Of a stretch of DNA of 64,000 nt, positions 37,550 to 50,022 are shown one piece after another. Source of the stretch: Siphlonurus alternatus (taxonomy: Eukaryota; Arthropoda; Insecta; Ephemeroptera; Siphlonuridae); assembly GCA_949825025.1 (NCBI GenBank), contig OX463783.1, positions 16,713,628 to 16,777,627 of the forward strand, read 5' to 3'. The translations under genes and the position numbers were made by a program. Position 1 is the stretch's first letter, and every line of letters starts with the position of its first letter. The notes under the pieces were generated by a model that had not been told where the DNA came from, did no database searches, and saw only the letters and a program-made list of their open reading frames with translations.

Positions 37550-40500
37550 ATGAGGGGCACCAAAGGACTGATTCTGTTGACTGCGGTGTTGATCTTAGCA
37601 AGTGGAGTTCGGTGCCAGAATGAGACTGGTAATTATAACAACTAGAATTTTTTTTTAATGCACAATGGGCTTACGGGGTGTCATTTTTTTAATGGCTCAA
37701 TCAAAAGAGGAGGTCGAAAATTATCCCTTAGATTTTTTTTTTTGCGATTTTTTTTTAGCACTGCATCATACCTAAAATGGAGATTAAAAATGTCTCGTGA
37801 CCTGGAGGCTCTATCCGACACGCCTATGATGTCATTACATTCTTTGGGTCAACTATATAAAGAATCACGTTGCTTTGGAAACAAATGATAATTTTTAATA
37901 AACAAGCAACAATTCAATAAATTTTTACAAGTGTTATATAGTTGAACCAAAGAATGTAATGACGTCATAGGCGTTGCGGATGGAGCCTCCAGGTCACGAG
38001 ACATTTTTAATCTCCATTTTAGATATGATGCAGTGCTAAAAGAAAATCGCAAAAAATCTAAGGGATATTAAATATTAAATCAAAAGAGGAGGTCGAAAAA
38101 TGTTTTCGACCTCCTCTTTTGATTCAGCCAGTAAAAAAAATGACACCCCGTAAGTCCATTGTGTTGATGAAACCCGGTTTAAGTAAAAGTAAATAAAAAT
38201 TAGCAAAGTTAAATTTCATCAATGCAATCTGGTGCATTATTTTTGTATAAATATTATTTATGACTGGTGCACTTAATATTATATAGTATACAGCTAGGGC
38301 ATAATTATAATCAACATTCGGAATTTGCATGCTGAACAAGTTGCCTAACTTACAGGCGAGAAGTTTGGGCAAGATAGATGTGAATTATTATTTCAATTAT
38401 TTGAGTACCTAGATAAATGCAGCACATAAATTTTAATAATACGTACTGCTTTGTTTGTAGATGATTTCACGTAGTCTAAGTGAATGATTAACTGTTTTCT
38501 TTTATCATCCCTAAAGTTACAAATCTGCATATTTTTTTTTCTGCAACTCTAGCAAGTTTGTACTGGCCCGAGGTTACGTACGGGTATTTTAATGAGGATA
38601 CCTGACCTCTATGTTGCAGTGACCCCCGGCTCGTCATGCTCACTATGCCCCTCGCTGTACGGCCACGTGAACCTGGACTGTCCGATGGACTCTCCCCCCG
38701 GCTGTCAATTTGACCAGTTCGTGTGTCCGTGCCAGCATGGCTGTCGCAACATCACCATGCAGTGCAACCAGAACGGACAGTGGGGATTCCTCAATGACAA
38801 CGGGCCTTTCTGTCTGGGTGAGATTTCGATATAAATTTTCATAAATATTATGATCATTTTAGTTTACTTTAAATTCCAACATTTAATGTGGACGTTCTAG
38901 CAATCTATGTGCAAAAATTTTAAATTTTAAAAGTTTAAATATATAAAGTTAAAGCTTATATGGGATTTTATTTTTTAATATAAATTTTATGATAAAAACA
39001 TATGTAATCAATTATGGATGTTATTTACGAAAATTTTTAATACTAAAAATCCAAAAATTTATTGATTCAGTGCACATAAAAAAAAAAAAAATAAACCAGA
39101 AATAAATGAAAATTTAATATTGCATTATACAATATTTCCATTTACAAATGTTAGCATAATTTTTTATTTTTTTGGGAAATTTTTGAAGAAGCATATTAAT
39201 TACACTAAAGTTGAAATATAATTGTACAATCCCGATTTAACTTAAAGTCCAAAGGCCATTTTAGCTTTCATTCTTATTAATTGTAAACTGAAAAGAACCT
39301 AACATTATCTTTGAAGTTTGTACTTGGTAAATGTATAAGTTAATATTAAAATGCAAACAATAAATTTTGTATATTATTACAGCTAACGTCTCATACCACA
39401 ACCGCAGTATGGGTAGCAATCGCCTAGCATCATATTCTCCTCAGAACGGCTTGTACAAATTTTCGTGCATGCCAGGGTACCAGCTGGTGGGTACCAGTGA
39501 CATCACGTGCACCAAAAACGTGCTCAGTGAACCATTCCCTCGGTGCGTGCAAATACAAGTGACCAAACGTAAGTATAAAAATTATAATTTCTTATATCGT
39601 TCTGAGTGAAATTTATTAAAATAAATAATATTTTGAAATTTTACACGTCACCAAGAAAAGATAGTATAATGTTAAAATATTCCTATTATTTAAAAATATT
39701 TTATAACAAGTATAATAATTATAATAATATATAAGGCAATTAGGATCAAAACAGTCTATATCCAAGGCAAGCTGCAATTGAATTTTTGAATCTCAGCTAC
39801 ATCAACAACATTTTTTTCAGACCACATTTGAACCTGGATTTGAACCTATACTTGTCTTTCCGAATCCAGGTTCAAAAGTAACCTGAAAAAATTATTGTTA
39901 ATGTAGCTGAGGCTTAAAAATTCAATTCCAGCTTGCCTTGGCTGTTATATGATCCCAATGGCCTCATATATACCATGCACTCGTAATAAATTAGATTATG
40001 CAGTATAATACAAAAAAAATCGATTCATAAAACTCAATAATTAAAATTATCTTATTACTTATATACCTCTCTAGTCAGCTCAAATATTATAATTATATTT
40101 ATAAAGGCGTAATAAATTAAAACCTTTTTCAAATACTAAAAAAGTGCTGTAACATTTGTACTATCTCGTGAGTGTACATACAATTTCATTTTTCATATAC
40201 AAATATTTTTATTTACAAATAAAAATACTTTAAATTATTATAATTTATCTAATTTCAGCATCCATCACAAGTACAACACCTGTAGTAAATAATACAGCTA
40301 TATTTACCAGATCTGTAGTAAATAATACAACTGTATTTATCGCACATGAAAATAATAATACAACTCCTAGTATCATAACTGAAAATCCTGAATCAACATC
40401 ACCAAGAACAATGTTGACACAACAAACAACAACAACCTCAGTTAGAGAGATATCAACACAAGCCACGTTGACACCTGATATAGATGGAATTACGATGCAA

Positions 40501-40872
40501 CCCACGGAGCAGATTTTTACAACCACAATACAACCTTATGAAAATACAAGTACAATTGAACCTGTAATTAATCATGAGGGTATTTCTGAAACAACGTTAA
40601 TAATTGTATCATCAGTATCAGTAATTGTAATTTTATGTATTTTAATATTTATTATATATTTATTAATTATAAGACGTAAAAGAAATAATCTTATACAACA
40701 ACATTTTAATTCTAATGATAGTCAAGGGTATCCTAATATGTATGAATTACCTAATAATGATACTTCTTATATGAGGTATATGAGTATGATTGATGCTAAT
40801 TTTACCTATGAAGAACCTGAACAAAATCAGGAGAATAATTTAGAAAATGCACCTACTGATATTGCAGTGTAA
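37550..40872 (+). CDS. Gene 5: Cys-rich/CCP-like single-pass membrane protein (4 exons)
   Basis: Exons 37550-37628, 38620-38817, 39383-39568 and 40259-40872, all phase 1; 358 aa. Signal peptide about 1-22. The 9-Cys exon (27-92) reads CSLCP...CPCQHGCRNITMQC with G-x-W before its last Cys. The 3-Cys half-CCP exon is 93-154. A long Thr/Asn-rich stalk has several N-x-S/T sites. TM about 268-292, followed by a basic RRKRNN anchor and a 60-residue tail with YPNM, YELP, YMRY, YMSM and YEEP. YxxM is the known PI3-kinase p85 SH2 consensus, present twice here (Tyr312, Tyr328); YELP recurs in gene 9. It is the best-preserved member of the one-Cys-exon subfamily. I infer a signalling surface receptor; the ligand is unknown. 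Confidence 0.82.
37661..38164. mobile_element. ~504-bp foldback element in gene 5 intron 1
   Basis: Ends CACAATGGGCTTACGGGGTG / CACCCCGTAAGTCCATTGTG. Inside are AAAAGAGGAGGTCGAAAA (three times) and CTGGAGGCTC...ATGTCATTACATTCTTTG with its inverse. No coding capacity. Confidence 0.8.
39729..39970. mobile_element. Foldback MITE in gene 5 intron 3
   Basis: Arms TATATAAGGCAATTAGGATC / GATCCCAATGGCCTCATATA, with inner CCAAGGCAAGCTGCAATTGA and its inverse and a GAACCTGGATTTGAACC centre. Confidence 0.75.
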
Positions 40873-41728
40873 CATTATGTATAGTAAAAAATGACAAAAT
40901 ATTTTACCTTTTGGTGACTGCAATACAATACAAAAATTAATTATTTTGAATTATTTATTATAATATAATAAAAAAGGTTATAAATTTTAAACCGATATCA
41001 CACAATACAATTTGTCTAATTAGTGCATACAATATTTCCTTACAAGAAAACCTCCATTTGATTATATGGTGGTAAAATACTCTTGTGCTTAATTTTGTTA
41101 AAAAAATGTTAATTGGTACTTGCACTATATATTTGATACAAAAAAATTAAAGATTAAAAAGAATGTGTGACTTCTGTATATATTTATTTAATTTAAATAG
41201 CATCTTATTTTAATAGTTTATGTTTGATTTGATTCTTGTAGTACTTGATCTCGATCCATGCTGATTGTATTGATAAGAGCCAATTTTTAACGAGATATTA
41301 AACTGATTTTTAAGGTATTCTTATAGTGTATGATACGTAGATGCGAGACAAAATATTATAATGTGCTTGCAACAATGTCTAGAAATCTCCCTTGGCCTTC
41401 ATAATTGATAAAATTAAACGTAGAAATTAAGAAATGTCAAATTCCTAATAATTGTCAAATTTGCAAAGGCATGCGTGGTTAATTAACTATGTATGTTCTC
41501 CTCATGCGTGTCCGTACTGCTGCCATGTTCTCGAATGACTTCGATAGCCATTTATCTTTGCGAAAAGCTGTTTGGTTAAGAGCTCTCCGCAGTTCACTAA
41601 TCTGAGCATGCAGTATATTATTATAACATGATTTTTTTAAGGAATACACGCCTATGGTTCGAAAAGGGTAATGAATATTCAGGAGCAACGTAAATTTTAC
41701 TTCAAATAATCACCCATCCATGTACATC

Positions 41729-41910
41729 CAGGGGCGGATCCAGCCCGCGGATTTGGGGGGGGGGGGCGGTGCCCTATCCCGCAATGTTAAATTTTGGAGT
41801 GGGAGGGGGGGCGATGGGTGGGGGGTGGTAATACCTTCAATGTATTTTGGGACCTTTTGGGGGGGGGGCGATCGCCCCCATCGCCCCCCCCCCCCTTGGA
41901 TCCGCGCCTG
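41729..41910. mobile_element. hAT-type MITE with 8-bp target duplication (CAGGGGCGGATCC copy 3)
   Basis: Ends CAGGGGCGGATCCAG / TTGGATCCGCGCCTG, flanked on both sides by TGTACATC (41721-41728 and 41911-41918). Long G and C runs inside. 182 bp, non-coding. Confidence 0.8.
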
Positions 41911-42269
41911 TGTACATCCAACCTTTTAATCAGACCTCGCACCCTTTAATCTATCGTATTGTATTATTCATTTTATTTCAGTACTTATTTTAGTCTCTGT
42001 AAATAATGTATTTTAATCGTTATTCAATATTATGTGTTTAATTAATTGTATACTTTTAATACATGAAACTTTTAATTGTATTGAAACATATAGTTCAGTG
42101 ATTAAAAATTTTATAGATGTGAAAACTGAAATGTCAAAGATGTTTATGTATTATTCAACTAAATAAAAACAGTAATATAAAACCCAAAAAAAACTAATAA
42201 AAAACTAAATATTCCTGAAGTATATTTTTTTATATTATAGTTCTTAGTTTATGACACCAAATGTAACGC

Positions 42270-42411
<142 letters not shown>

Positions 42412-42487
42412 TAATAAATCCTTAATTTATATCACATATATGTAGTAAAAGTTGAATATATAATTATTCAAATATAAGTCAACAGTG

Positions 42488-42645
42488 TAAAGCCGGTATT
42501 ACACGATACAATTTTTCTGATTATTGTATACAATTTTTCCTTGCAAGAAAATTTACTCTCCATACAAACATGGAGATTAAGTTTTCTTATAAGGAAAAAT
42601 TGTATACAATAATTAGAAAAAATTGTATCGTGTAATACCGGCTTA
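42488..42645. mobile_element. Near-perfect foldback MITE
   Basis: 158-bp hairpin: TAAAGCCGGTATTACACGAT at the left, with its inverse ATCGTGTAATACCGGCTTA at the right, and an inner CTCCATACAAACATGGAG loop. Decayed relatives at 40988-41060 and probably 61640-61780. Confidence 0.85.
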
Positions 42646-43243
42646 AGAGTACAAGTTTCAATAAAAAATACAATTAATATGATTAATGTATACAAGCATC
42701 ATGTGTATGCAATGTATGAACAATTATCTAATTTTTAAAACGTACAAATTAGCCTAAATGCATGATAGAACTATACGGAGCCTAAATGTTACTATTTTGT
42801 AACCCATCACTTTTTCAAGTGATGACATGACACAGGACATTCATCGAACCGCAATGTCCCGCTCTTCCTGTGTTAACTAAAAACATCGATTCCTGTTGCA
42901 TCTCTTGTGTCTAATCATAGCTATATGTTATATATAGTCTTAACATGTTGCTCCGAGTTGCTTTGGTTGCAGTGATCCTGATTATCTCAGTGTCATGTCA
43001 AAATAGACAAGGTAAGTTAAGAATGAGAAATGTTACTCATAAAGAAGGTATACAGAAATATGACCAGGGTTCTAATAACGCTATATAAATATGGTTAGTT
43101 TTATTGAAATAGCCTGACGCTGAACATATGGTTATGTAATGAGAATCTTGATTATCTTTCTTCATGAATCGTATCACCTATATAATAAAATTAATTTTTT
43201 ATTACTTCTTATTATATTCTATGTTATGCCCAAATTGTATCGA

Positions 43244-43625
43244 GGTCGAGCGTGGTGCAGTGCATTGACCGGTTCTAGTTACATCACCAAAGTCAGGCTA
43301 CGTCGAGCGTGGTTAGTACTTGGATGGGTGACCGTTTCAAGTAAAAAATACACTGCTCCCTCCCTGGGGTAATATCGTCTCGCTTTCCACCCAGTGCAGT
43401 GATGCACTTGTGTGTGGTTCCCCAGGCTTTGGACATTGCTTTGGTCCATTGAGAAAAAGTAGAGGTGTCCGTCCTGACTGAGGTTTTCCACGGTTCCCTC
43501 AGTCTCACCTCAGCGAATGCTGGGACGCGTATCAGGCCGTGGCATCCGTTCCCTACCTTACACCCATTACCCCGATGCGAGCTGTAAAGGGGTGTATCCT
43601 TGTAAAAAAAATAATAATAATATTT
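43244..43625 (+). mobile_element. 5S-rRNA-headed SINE (most complete copy), in gene 6 intron 1
   Basis: 43246-43345 resembles animal 5S rRNA: CCGGTTCTAGTTACATCACC, then CAGGCTACGTCGAGCGTGGT and GTTAGTACTTGGATGGGTG (43312-43330), matching the internal control region and 3' half of 5S genes. Next comes a ~250-bp body (CGCTTTCCACCCAGTGCAGT, TCCTGACTGAGGTTTTCCAC, CAGCGAATGCTGGGACGCG) and a GTATCCTTGTAAAAAAA(AAT)n tail. Transcription by RNA polymerase III from the internal 5S boxes is expected for such SINEs. Truncated relatives at 10660-10850 and 15108-15345. Confidence 0.85.
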
Positions 43626-44536
43626 TTTTAAATACATTCTATTATGTATATGAATTATAGTATCTTAAAATTAGCCTGCATGAATAAATAAAAATATTTC
43701 AGTTTTTTACTGTAAACTCGAGTTATAATGAAGTGTCCTTGTGAAGCTATATGAAAATCTCCATATACTTAATGCAGCCAATTTAAAAAAAAAAATCATG
43801 ATTATCATTGTTTCTATTAATTAAAAAAATAAATAAATAAAAATAATCAAATTAATGTGTAATTTATGGACAATAATCTTCACTCAAAAAAGGGCCCCTT
43901 TAGAATGTACCGAAACGCAGGAGAAAATATCTTTATCACCCTGAAATACTGCCAATTTTCACTCACAATCAGCTATACGTGATCACTATTAGCTAATTAA
44001 TAATTGTTTATTGGGTTAAAAATACATAGTTTGGAGGAAATATATAATAATAATAATAAATAAATACCTAAAACCCAATGGTGATTGTAAAAGACGAGGA
44101 AATTCCTAATTTCCTTTGTATTATCCAGCAGAGAAATTTCACCATCATATCTTCTTTTGTATTGACATTTCCTCCTTGTACATCAGAACATGCACCATAT
44201 ATTGAAAGTAGCCTCCATTAGATCCACCACTAATTTCATACTGTCCTCACAGGCTCAAGGAAGAAATGCTATCTGTGCCCCTCACTGATCAGGTTTGAAC
44301 ACCTGAACTGCGCTCCTCAGGACGCTCCGGTCGGATGTCAGGGTGACATATATGGTGACATGTCCTTGCAAGTACGACTGTCGTGAAATTACATTGGAGT
44401 GCCAACCAAACGGGAGGTGGCTGCATCACCGATCTAGTGGACCACCGTGTGGACGTAAGATGAACTTGGTTGTGTGACATCTGGTGCCTTTATTATAATT
44501 ATTATCTAATTTTATATGATTTAATATTTCCCTTTC

Positions 44537-44949
44537 AGGTGATTGAGTGTAGCACCGGTAGTTGGTAGCACTGACGTATCTTCACAATGTTAATTTTTGA
44601 ATCTACAAATATGGAGTAATTTTGAACTTAGAGCTTAGCTGATTGCTGAAATGTCAAGATTATGAGTTTCTCTAGGGGACAGATTAAGTTTTTATGTCTT
44701 TCATTAAATAAAATTATTTTTTAACATTTAAAAAAAAAAGAATAAAAATCTTTTAAAAATTTTAAAAAAATAGTTTTATTTAAAGGCATAAAAACTTAAT
44801 CTGTCCACTAGAGAAACTTATAATCTTGACATTTCAGCAATCAGCTATAAGCTCTAGGTTCAAAATTAATCCTTATTTGTAGATTCAAAAATTAACATTG
44901 TGAAGATACGTCAGTGCTACCAACTACTGGTGCTACACTCAATCACCTT
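44537..44949. mobile_element. ~413-bp foldback element in gene 6 intron 2
   Basis: Ends AGGTGATTGAGTGTAGCACC / GGTGCTACACTCAATCACCT, near-perfect inverted arms through AAGATACGTCAGTGCTACCA and CATAAAAACTTAATCTGTCC to a T/A-rich loop. Confidence 0.85.
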
Positions 44950-45314
44950 AATGCAATGTTATTGTTGTTAAAAGGGTATGTAACCTATAAATTAATAAGT
45001 ATTAACTCATTTCGATGTTATATTATTTTTAAAAAAAATGATGACTTGTAAACATTAAATAAAAACTAAAATTCGTCTTCTATTTCACAGCCAACTTCTC
45101 GTACCGCAACCGCAGTATGGGTGACTATCGCTTCGCTTCTTACTTTTCCAAGCTCGGCTTGTACAAGTTCTCGTGCTCTCCTGGCCACCGGATGGTAGGC
45201 ACCAGTGACGTTACGTGTTCCAACAACGTGCTCAGCCAACCGTTCCCAGACTGCCAACGAGGTGAGACCAAAAGAATTTCTAGCCCAGATATAGTTTGAG
45301 AAATAATTTTTATT

Positions 45315-45468
45315 GAGTACGATTCACGACGCAGTTAGCCAGGTTTCTAACCACGTTTAGCTTAACCACGTTTAACTATATCTATTTTACGTGTTAAACC
45401 ACCTTAGTTAAACGAGGTTAAGTTAAAAGTTATTAGAAACCTGGCTAACTGCTTCGTGAATCGTACTC
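45315..45468. mobile_element. CGATTCACGA foldback MITE, copy 1
   Basis: 154 bp: GAGTACGATTCACGACGCAG ... CTGCTTCGTGAATCGTACTC, with AACCACGTTTA repeats in the arms. Same length as 46329-46482. Confidence 0.85.
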
Positions 45469-45663
45469 ATTATTAATAAATGAAAACTGTATTAATTTTT
45501 TACCCTCATATTATACTTAAATATATATATATATATATATACTCGTATATACATACAGATATTTTCATATCATCAAATCAATAGTTTGGTGTATGTATCA
45601 GTTATTTATATGCATGTAAATTTGTATGTATGTACATATTATAGTTATAAAAAAATGAATAAC

Positions 45664-45798
45664 AAATTTTCGTCGCCTCAGAATATGTCATATAAACCAC
45701 AATGTTTTACAATTATAGACCTTTTGCTACATGTATATTAAGGTCTATAATCGCTTCAAAAAGTCGTGGTTTATACGACACTGAGGTGACGAAATTTT
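45664..45798. mobile_element. Foldback MITE, family B copy 2
   Basis: TTTTCGTCGCCTCAG ... CTGAGGTGACGAAATTTT, with TATAAACCAC / GTGGTTTATA inside; pairs with 7129-7263. Confidence 0.7.
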
Positions 45799-46328
45799 GA
45801 TGAGGCAAACAGAAGATTGGAAAATATCATGTTATCATATTCGGAAGGAAGAAACAACTTCCTTTAACATTTTAAATGTAAATATTATTTTGAAATTGTC
45901 GATGGATGTATATTCAGAACTGTAACATTAAACAAACAAATAAAAATATATCCCCCGCAATAAATACATGGTAAAAAATGAATTATATTTTAAAGTATAT
46001 TTGAAATTGTAACATTCAATTTTATTAGTAAAATAAATAGACGAAAAAATTGTTTATCTATACTATATATTAGTTAATATCCCAATAAACACAGCTCTTT
46101 CGGTCCAATGCTGAGTCTATTGGGAGTTTACTGGGCCAGCACTGGTCCAAACATTTTTTACTCTCGTGTTTCCAGAGTGCAGTCCAATATGCTAGATATT
46201 AAATCATAATTCATCTTCAGATGTAGCATAATTTTTTTGCCTTTATTTGTTCTCATTATTTAAAGGCATAATTAAAGTTGCTTAAAAAATTATTGCTGGA
46301 TTGATACAAATTTGCAATAGAAAATATT

Positions 46329-46482
46329 GGGTGCGATTCACGAAGCAGTTAGCTAGGTTTCTAACCACATTTAGCCTTACCACGTCTAACTATATCTGTT
46401 TTACGTGTTGAACCACCTTAGTTAAACGTGGTTAAGCTAAACGTGGTTAGAAACCTGGCTAACTGCTTCGTGAATCGCGCCC
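46329..46482. mobile_element. CGATTCACGA foldback MITE, copy 2
   Basis: 154 bp, GGGTGCGATTCACGAAGCAG ... CTGCTTCGTGAATCGCGCCC. It lies only 50 bp upstream of the last exon of gene 6. Confidence 0.85.
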
Positions 46483-46848
46483 ATTGTTTACCCGATTTAA
46501 ATTTTAAAATATGTGAAATTTTTTATTTCAGATGTTGCACCTGCCCGGTTGATGGTGACAGCATCAACAACATCATCAATAACAACAGCCAGATCAACAA
46601 CAACAACAAAATCAACACCAACTAATGAAACCTCAAGACAACGTTCATTAAATGGCATATTTGAAAGCGGAACTTTGAAACCTGGAACTCTCATCGAAAA
46701 CTCATCACCTGAGAAAGAATACGTACGAAAGGAAATAGAAAATGAAATTACTGAAATAACTATTGTAATTATTGTCATATCGGTAGTATTTGTGTTATGT
46801 GCTTCAGCTGTATTTATTTATATGATTGTTCAGTGTGTTAGAAACAAT

Positions 46849-47026
46849 GGGGGACATTCACAAAACAGTTTAACCCCCAATTTAGCCCCGATTTTTAACA
46901 CTGGTGCTAAACATGGTGCTAAGCTATGAGCTTAACATGGTTAGCCCCTGGTTTAGTACCATGTTTAGCACCAGGGTTAAAAATCGGGGCTAAAGTGGGG
47001 GTTAAAGTGCTTTGTGAATGTCCCCC
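46849..47026. mobile_element. GGGGGACATTCAC MITE, copy 2, inserted in gene 6 coding exon
   Basis: 178 bp with inverted ends GGGGGACATTCACAAA / TTTGTGAATGTCCCCC and a 3-bp AAT flank on both sides. The gene 6 frame enters it and stops inside at 46927-46929. Removing it and one AAT leaves a stop four codons after the insertion point, so the pre-insertion tail was very short. Confidence 0.85.
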
Positions 47027-47477
47027 AATGAAAACACGAAGTAAACCTTCTGAAATTACAATAATTTTATTTAAAAAATAAGTCAGGAATAATTTTACTA
47101 AAAGACTGCAGACCATTAGCTTGGCTTAGTGGTAAATTACTTATGGGGTAGGTTGGGTAGGTGAAAATCATTCTCTCACCCGCCACAGCCGAACATGTCA
47201 CAAGTCACAGCTCTGAAATTGGTAATGTGTTTAAAACAAAACATAATCAAATTCCATGTTCTAAATAACTTTATAAAAAGAATAAATGTTTATTTAACTT
47301 CTAGATCCCTCAAGCAGCCTCCTTACCTCAACTAAAGGTTAACTGTTAAGGACACCCCCTGTATTTGCATGTATCTATCATTTAATATAATTATGATTTT
47401 TGTAGCTTTTCCTGACAGCCACCATTCAATGCATGCGTCTTGTTAATTTTGAATTTTCTTTTCTTTAAAGAGCTAGG

Positions 47478-47526
<49 letters not shown>

Positions 47527-50022
47527 AGGAAGGGAAAAAAGAAGAAAGGAAGATTACATTATTCAAGGAATCTTTGAATTTTCCAAGAGAAAGTAATCTT
47601 AATTTTTTTGCTATTCTTAGTTTCTCTTTTTGTTGTCAAGTATCATATTAAAACCCCAGGGAATGACTATTTTGTATTTTTTTAAAGATTCTTGCTACTA
47701 GTGTAATTATTTTTTGATGGTAAAAAAATATAAAATTTAGATCAGAACACAGAGAATAAAATTACTGTTCACTTTCTGAAGTAAAAAAAAATAACTATAT
47801 ATTCAGTCCAGTTTTTGAGATGTTAATTTTTTTAGTTGAAAAAGATGCTGATTTGATTTGATTTGACTAATGGCTGCCAGATTTCTAATAATATACTCTT
47901 TATTTTTATCCTGTATTAATATCTCAAAAACTAGACAGACTTTTGCTTCATTATTTTTTTTTTATTTTTTTTTTGCTGAATATTAATGTTATAATTAATG
48001 TATTATAAGGATGGTTTATTTGCACCAGTCTCGCAAACTTTAAAAAATTAAAACTTTGGCTGAACAATAATTTGCATAAAGAAACGATAAAATATATGTG
48101 TAAGATTATGTGATTATGTAATGTTTATTTCACATATGGTCAAATGTTAATCTACTTCCTGCTGAGTTGCAATTTGTCGCATGTTAGAGTAGTTGCAGGA
48201 AATAATTATTTCATAAAATAATTCCTGAATATTCCTATGTAGCCATATATATATATTAGCGAGAAACCTGGATATCTGATAATTATACTTCATGATTCTA
48301 AAAAACAAGTTTAATAACCATGTAAGTATGTACTCTTGAAGTAAGCTTCAGCTGATGATCACAACCAGCTGTTGATTCAAATGTGGTTATTTCCTTCCCG
48401 TCTATATACGGATTCGCCTCATTGATATTTTCTATTATTAAGTTAGAAATTTCCCAGTGCGGTTTTTAAAAACGTAATGGGGAATTCTCCTACATTTATT
48501 TGATTTTTTTTTCAGATGCTCTATGCCTTGAAATTAAATGTCCCAAAACAAAAAAGTTTCAATCTTCAAAATTGGAGACAAGGGAATTTTTTAAAAATCT
48601 TCCTTCTTTTGAATTTAGCGCCAAAACGTGATGTAAAAACTGCCTAGCAGGCGAAATTTTCCTGCAATAAATTTATATTTTCAATTATCACTCTTAAAAT
48701 AAACTGATATTGGAGACAAAACTATTGATACTAGGGTAGAAAAGCCCGCTGATTTCGATCATGTTACTAAAATTTATATCCAATCACTCCTTGACACTCA
48801 AATTATGATATCAGGCAGTTGTTGTGTGTTAACTTGGGAGTTTCTACGTCACAATTTTCAGGTTTGCGCGCGGGTTGCATACCTTGCCCCTATTCTAATA
48901 ATCCCTTCAGAGTCCCCAAATTTGAGTTTAAAAAGTTGAAACTTAAGTCAAACTTATTGTTAATATGTACCCTATCATAATATTGTTGTTAAATTAAAAT
49001 TTGAGTTGTAAGAGAGTTCCCCATTTATTACTTTTCTAATAAACTTGATTTCTCATTATTTGCCTATAGATTAGTATAAAAATTATCAATGAGTTGGAAA
49101 ATTGGAATAAATATAAATAGAGTATGACTATTTATTTAATTTGTTTAAAAATGAAATCTAAAAATGAAATTAAAGATTTTACGAACTTTTGCATGCTCAT
49201 TTGCAAAAGAACGATATCATAATAAGATTTTTCTCCCTAGTATTTTATTAATTAACGTAATAAATTGTTATTAAAATTATTTTTCAATTAATATGTAGTG
49301 AAGATATCATAGCTGTAATATATACCAGGGAATGAACTGTTCCCTGTATATAAATATACTATAATAGTATATAGGTTTTAGCGGTTACGTGGTTTCATGA
49401 TTAACTGAGTAACCTGCTCCGCAGGTTACTCATTTGCTCATGAAACAGCGTAACCGCTAAAACCTATCTACTTATAATAGTAGAAGAATGTTTAAATTAT
49501 TGTCTACAAATTAGAAAAAAAATATATATATAAAATATACGCTGTCAAATCATTATAGGATCTATATTATAAGCTTTTCACACGAAGCAGTTATCCGGAA
49601 AGATATCCAGGTTTCTCATTAACCACGGTTTAAAAAAATAATTAATTGTGTTAATAGTCGATTAATTTAAAAAAAGCTTAATTTCCTCTTTTTAACAATT
49701 ACATAAAAACAATATTACATTTATTGACTTTGATATCATTGTGATACACTTTGATTTAGAGAGAGTATTAATAAATAAATATTTACGCAAAAAATTAATA
49801 AAGTAATGAGGTAATTTATTTTATTAAATTAAAAATAATTCAAGTTTTCTAATGGAGTACTATCATGATATGACGTGGATGTAAGCAAAAGAGTTTCACA
49901 ACAGTTTGCGGTCTTTCGTCGGTAGACAATTTCTAACGTAAACATGCAAGTCAGAAGGAAATTCAAGTGACGTTTGTGGCAGTTAATTGAATCACGCGTA
50001 GAACTGTTCAGTATTGTGCAAG
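46930..50022. other. Intergenic region between genes 6 and 7
   Basis: No exon recognised. Near 47112-47180 there is an A-box-like GGCTTAGTGGTAA without a clear B box. 47480-47519 is a (TA)n run. 49359-49481 is a foldback. 49555-49640 has a fragment of the CACGAAGCAGTTA family. The last ~100 bases are the gene 7 promoter. Confidence 0.45.
49359..49481. mobile_element. Foldback MITE
   Basis: CTATAATAGTATATAGGTTT and its inverse flank GCGGTTACG / CGTAACCGC and an inner GTAACCTGCTCCGCAGGTTAC hairpin. Confidence 0.75.

Larger units (their letters stand above)
42945..46929 (+). pseudogene. Gene 6: broken Cys-rich/CCP-like membrane protein (4 exons)
   Basis: Exons 42945-43011 (signal peptide), 44253-44454 (Cys-rich), 45091-45261 (3-Cys half-CCP) and 46532-46929 (Thr-rich stalk, TM, tail). 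Splice sites are intact and phase 1 everywhere except within exon 2. That exon is 202 nt long, whereas the matching exon of gene 5 is 198. The four extra bases lie in an ATATAT run near 44350: upstream the frame reads CYLCPSL...GCQGD, downstream it resumes as CPCKYDC...C...GRW in another frame, and the original frame hits TGA at about 44386. The final exon runs into a MITE, so the last 26 codons and the stop are transposon-derived. It is probably a recent pseudogene, a polymorphic null allele or an assembly slip. Confidence 0.75.

Noticed and set aside
43246..43345. A functional 5S rRNA gene
   Set aside because: Only the internal region and 3' half resemble 5S, and it is fused to a SINE body with a tail; relatives lacking the head exist.
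47100..47215. Possible tRNA-derived SINE (GGCTTAGTGGTAA)
   Set aside because: No B box or second copy could be found in the window.
48513..48640. Possible exon after TTTTTCAG with two Cys
   Set aside because: The frame ends at TGA without a donor and does not match any family module.
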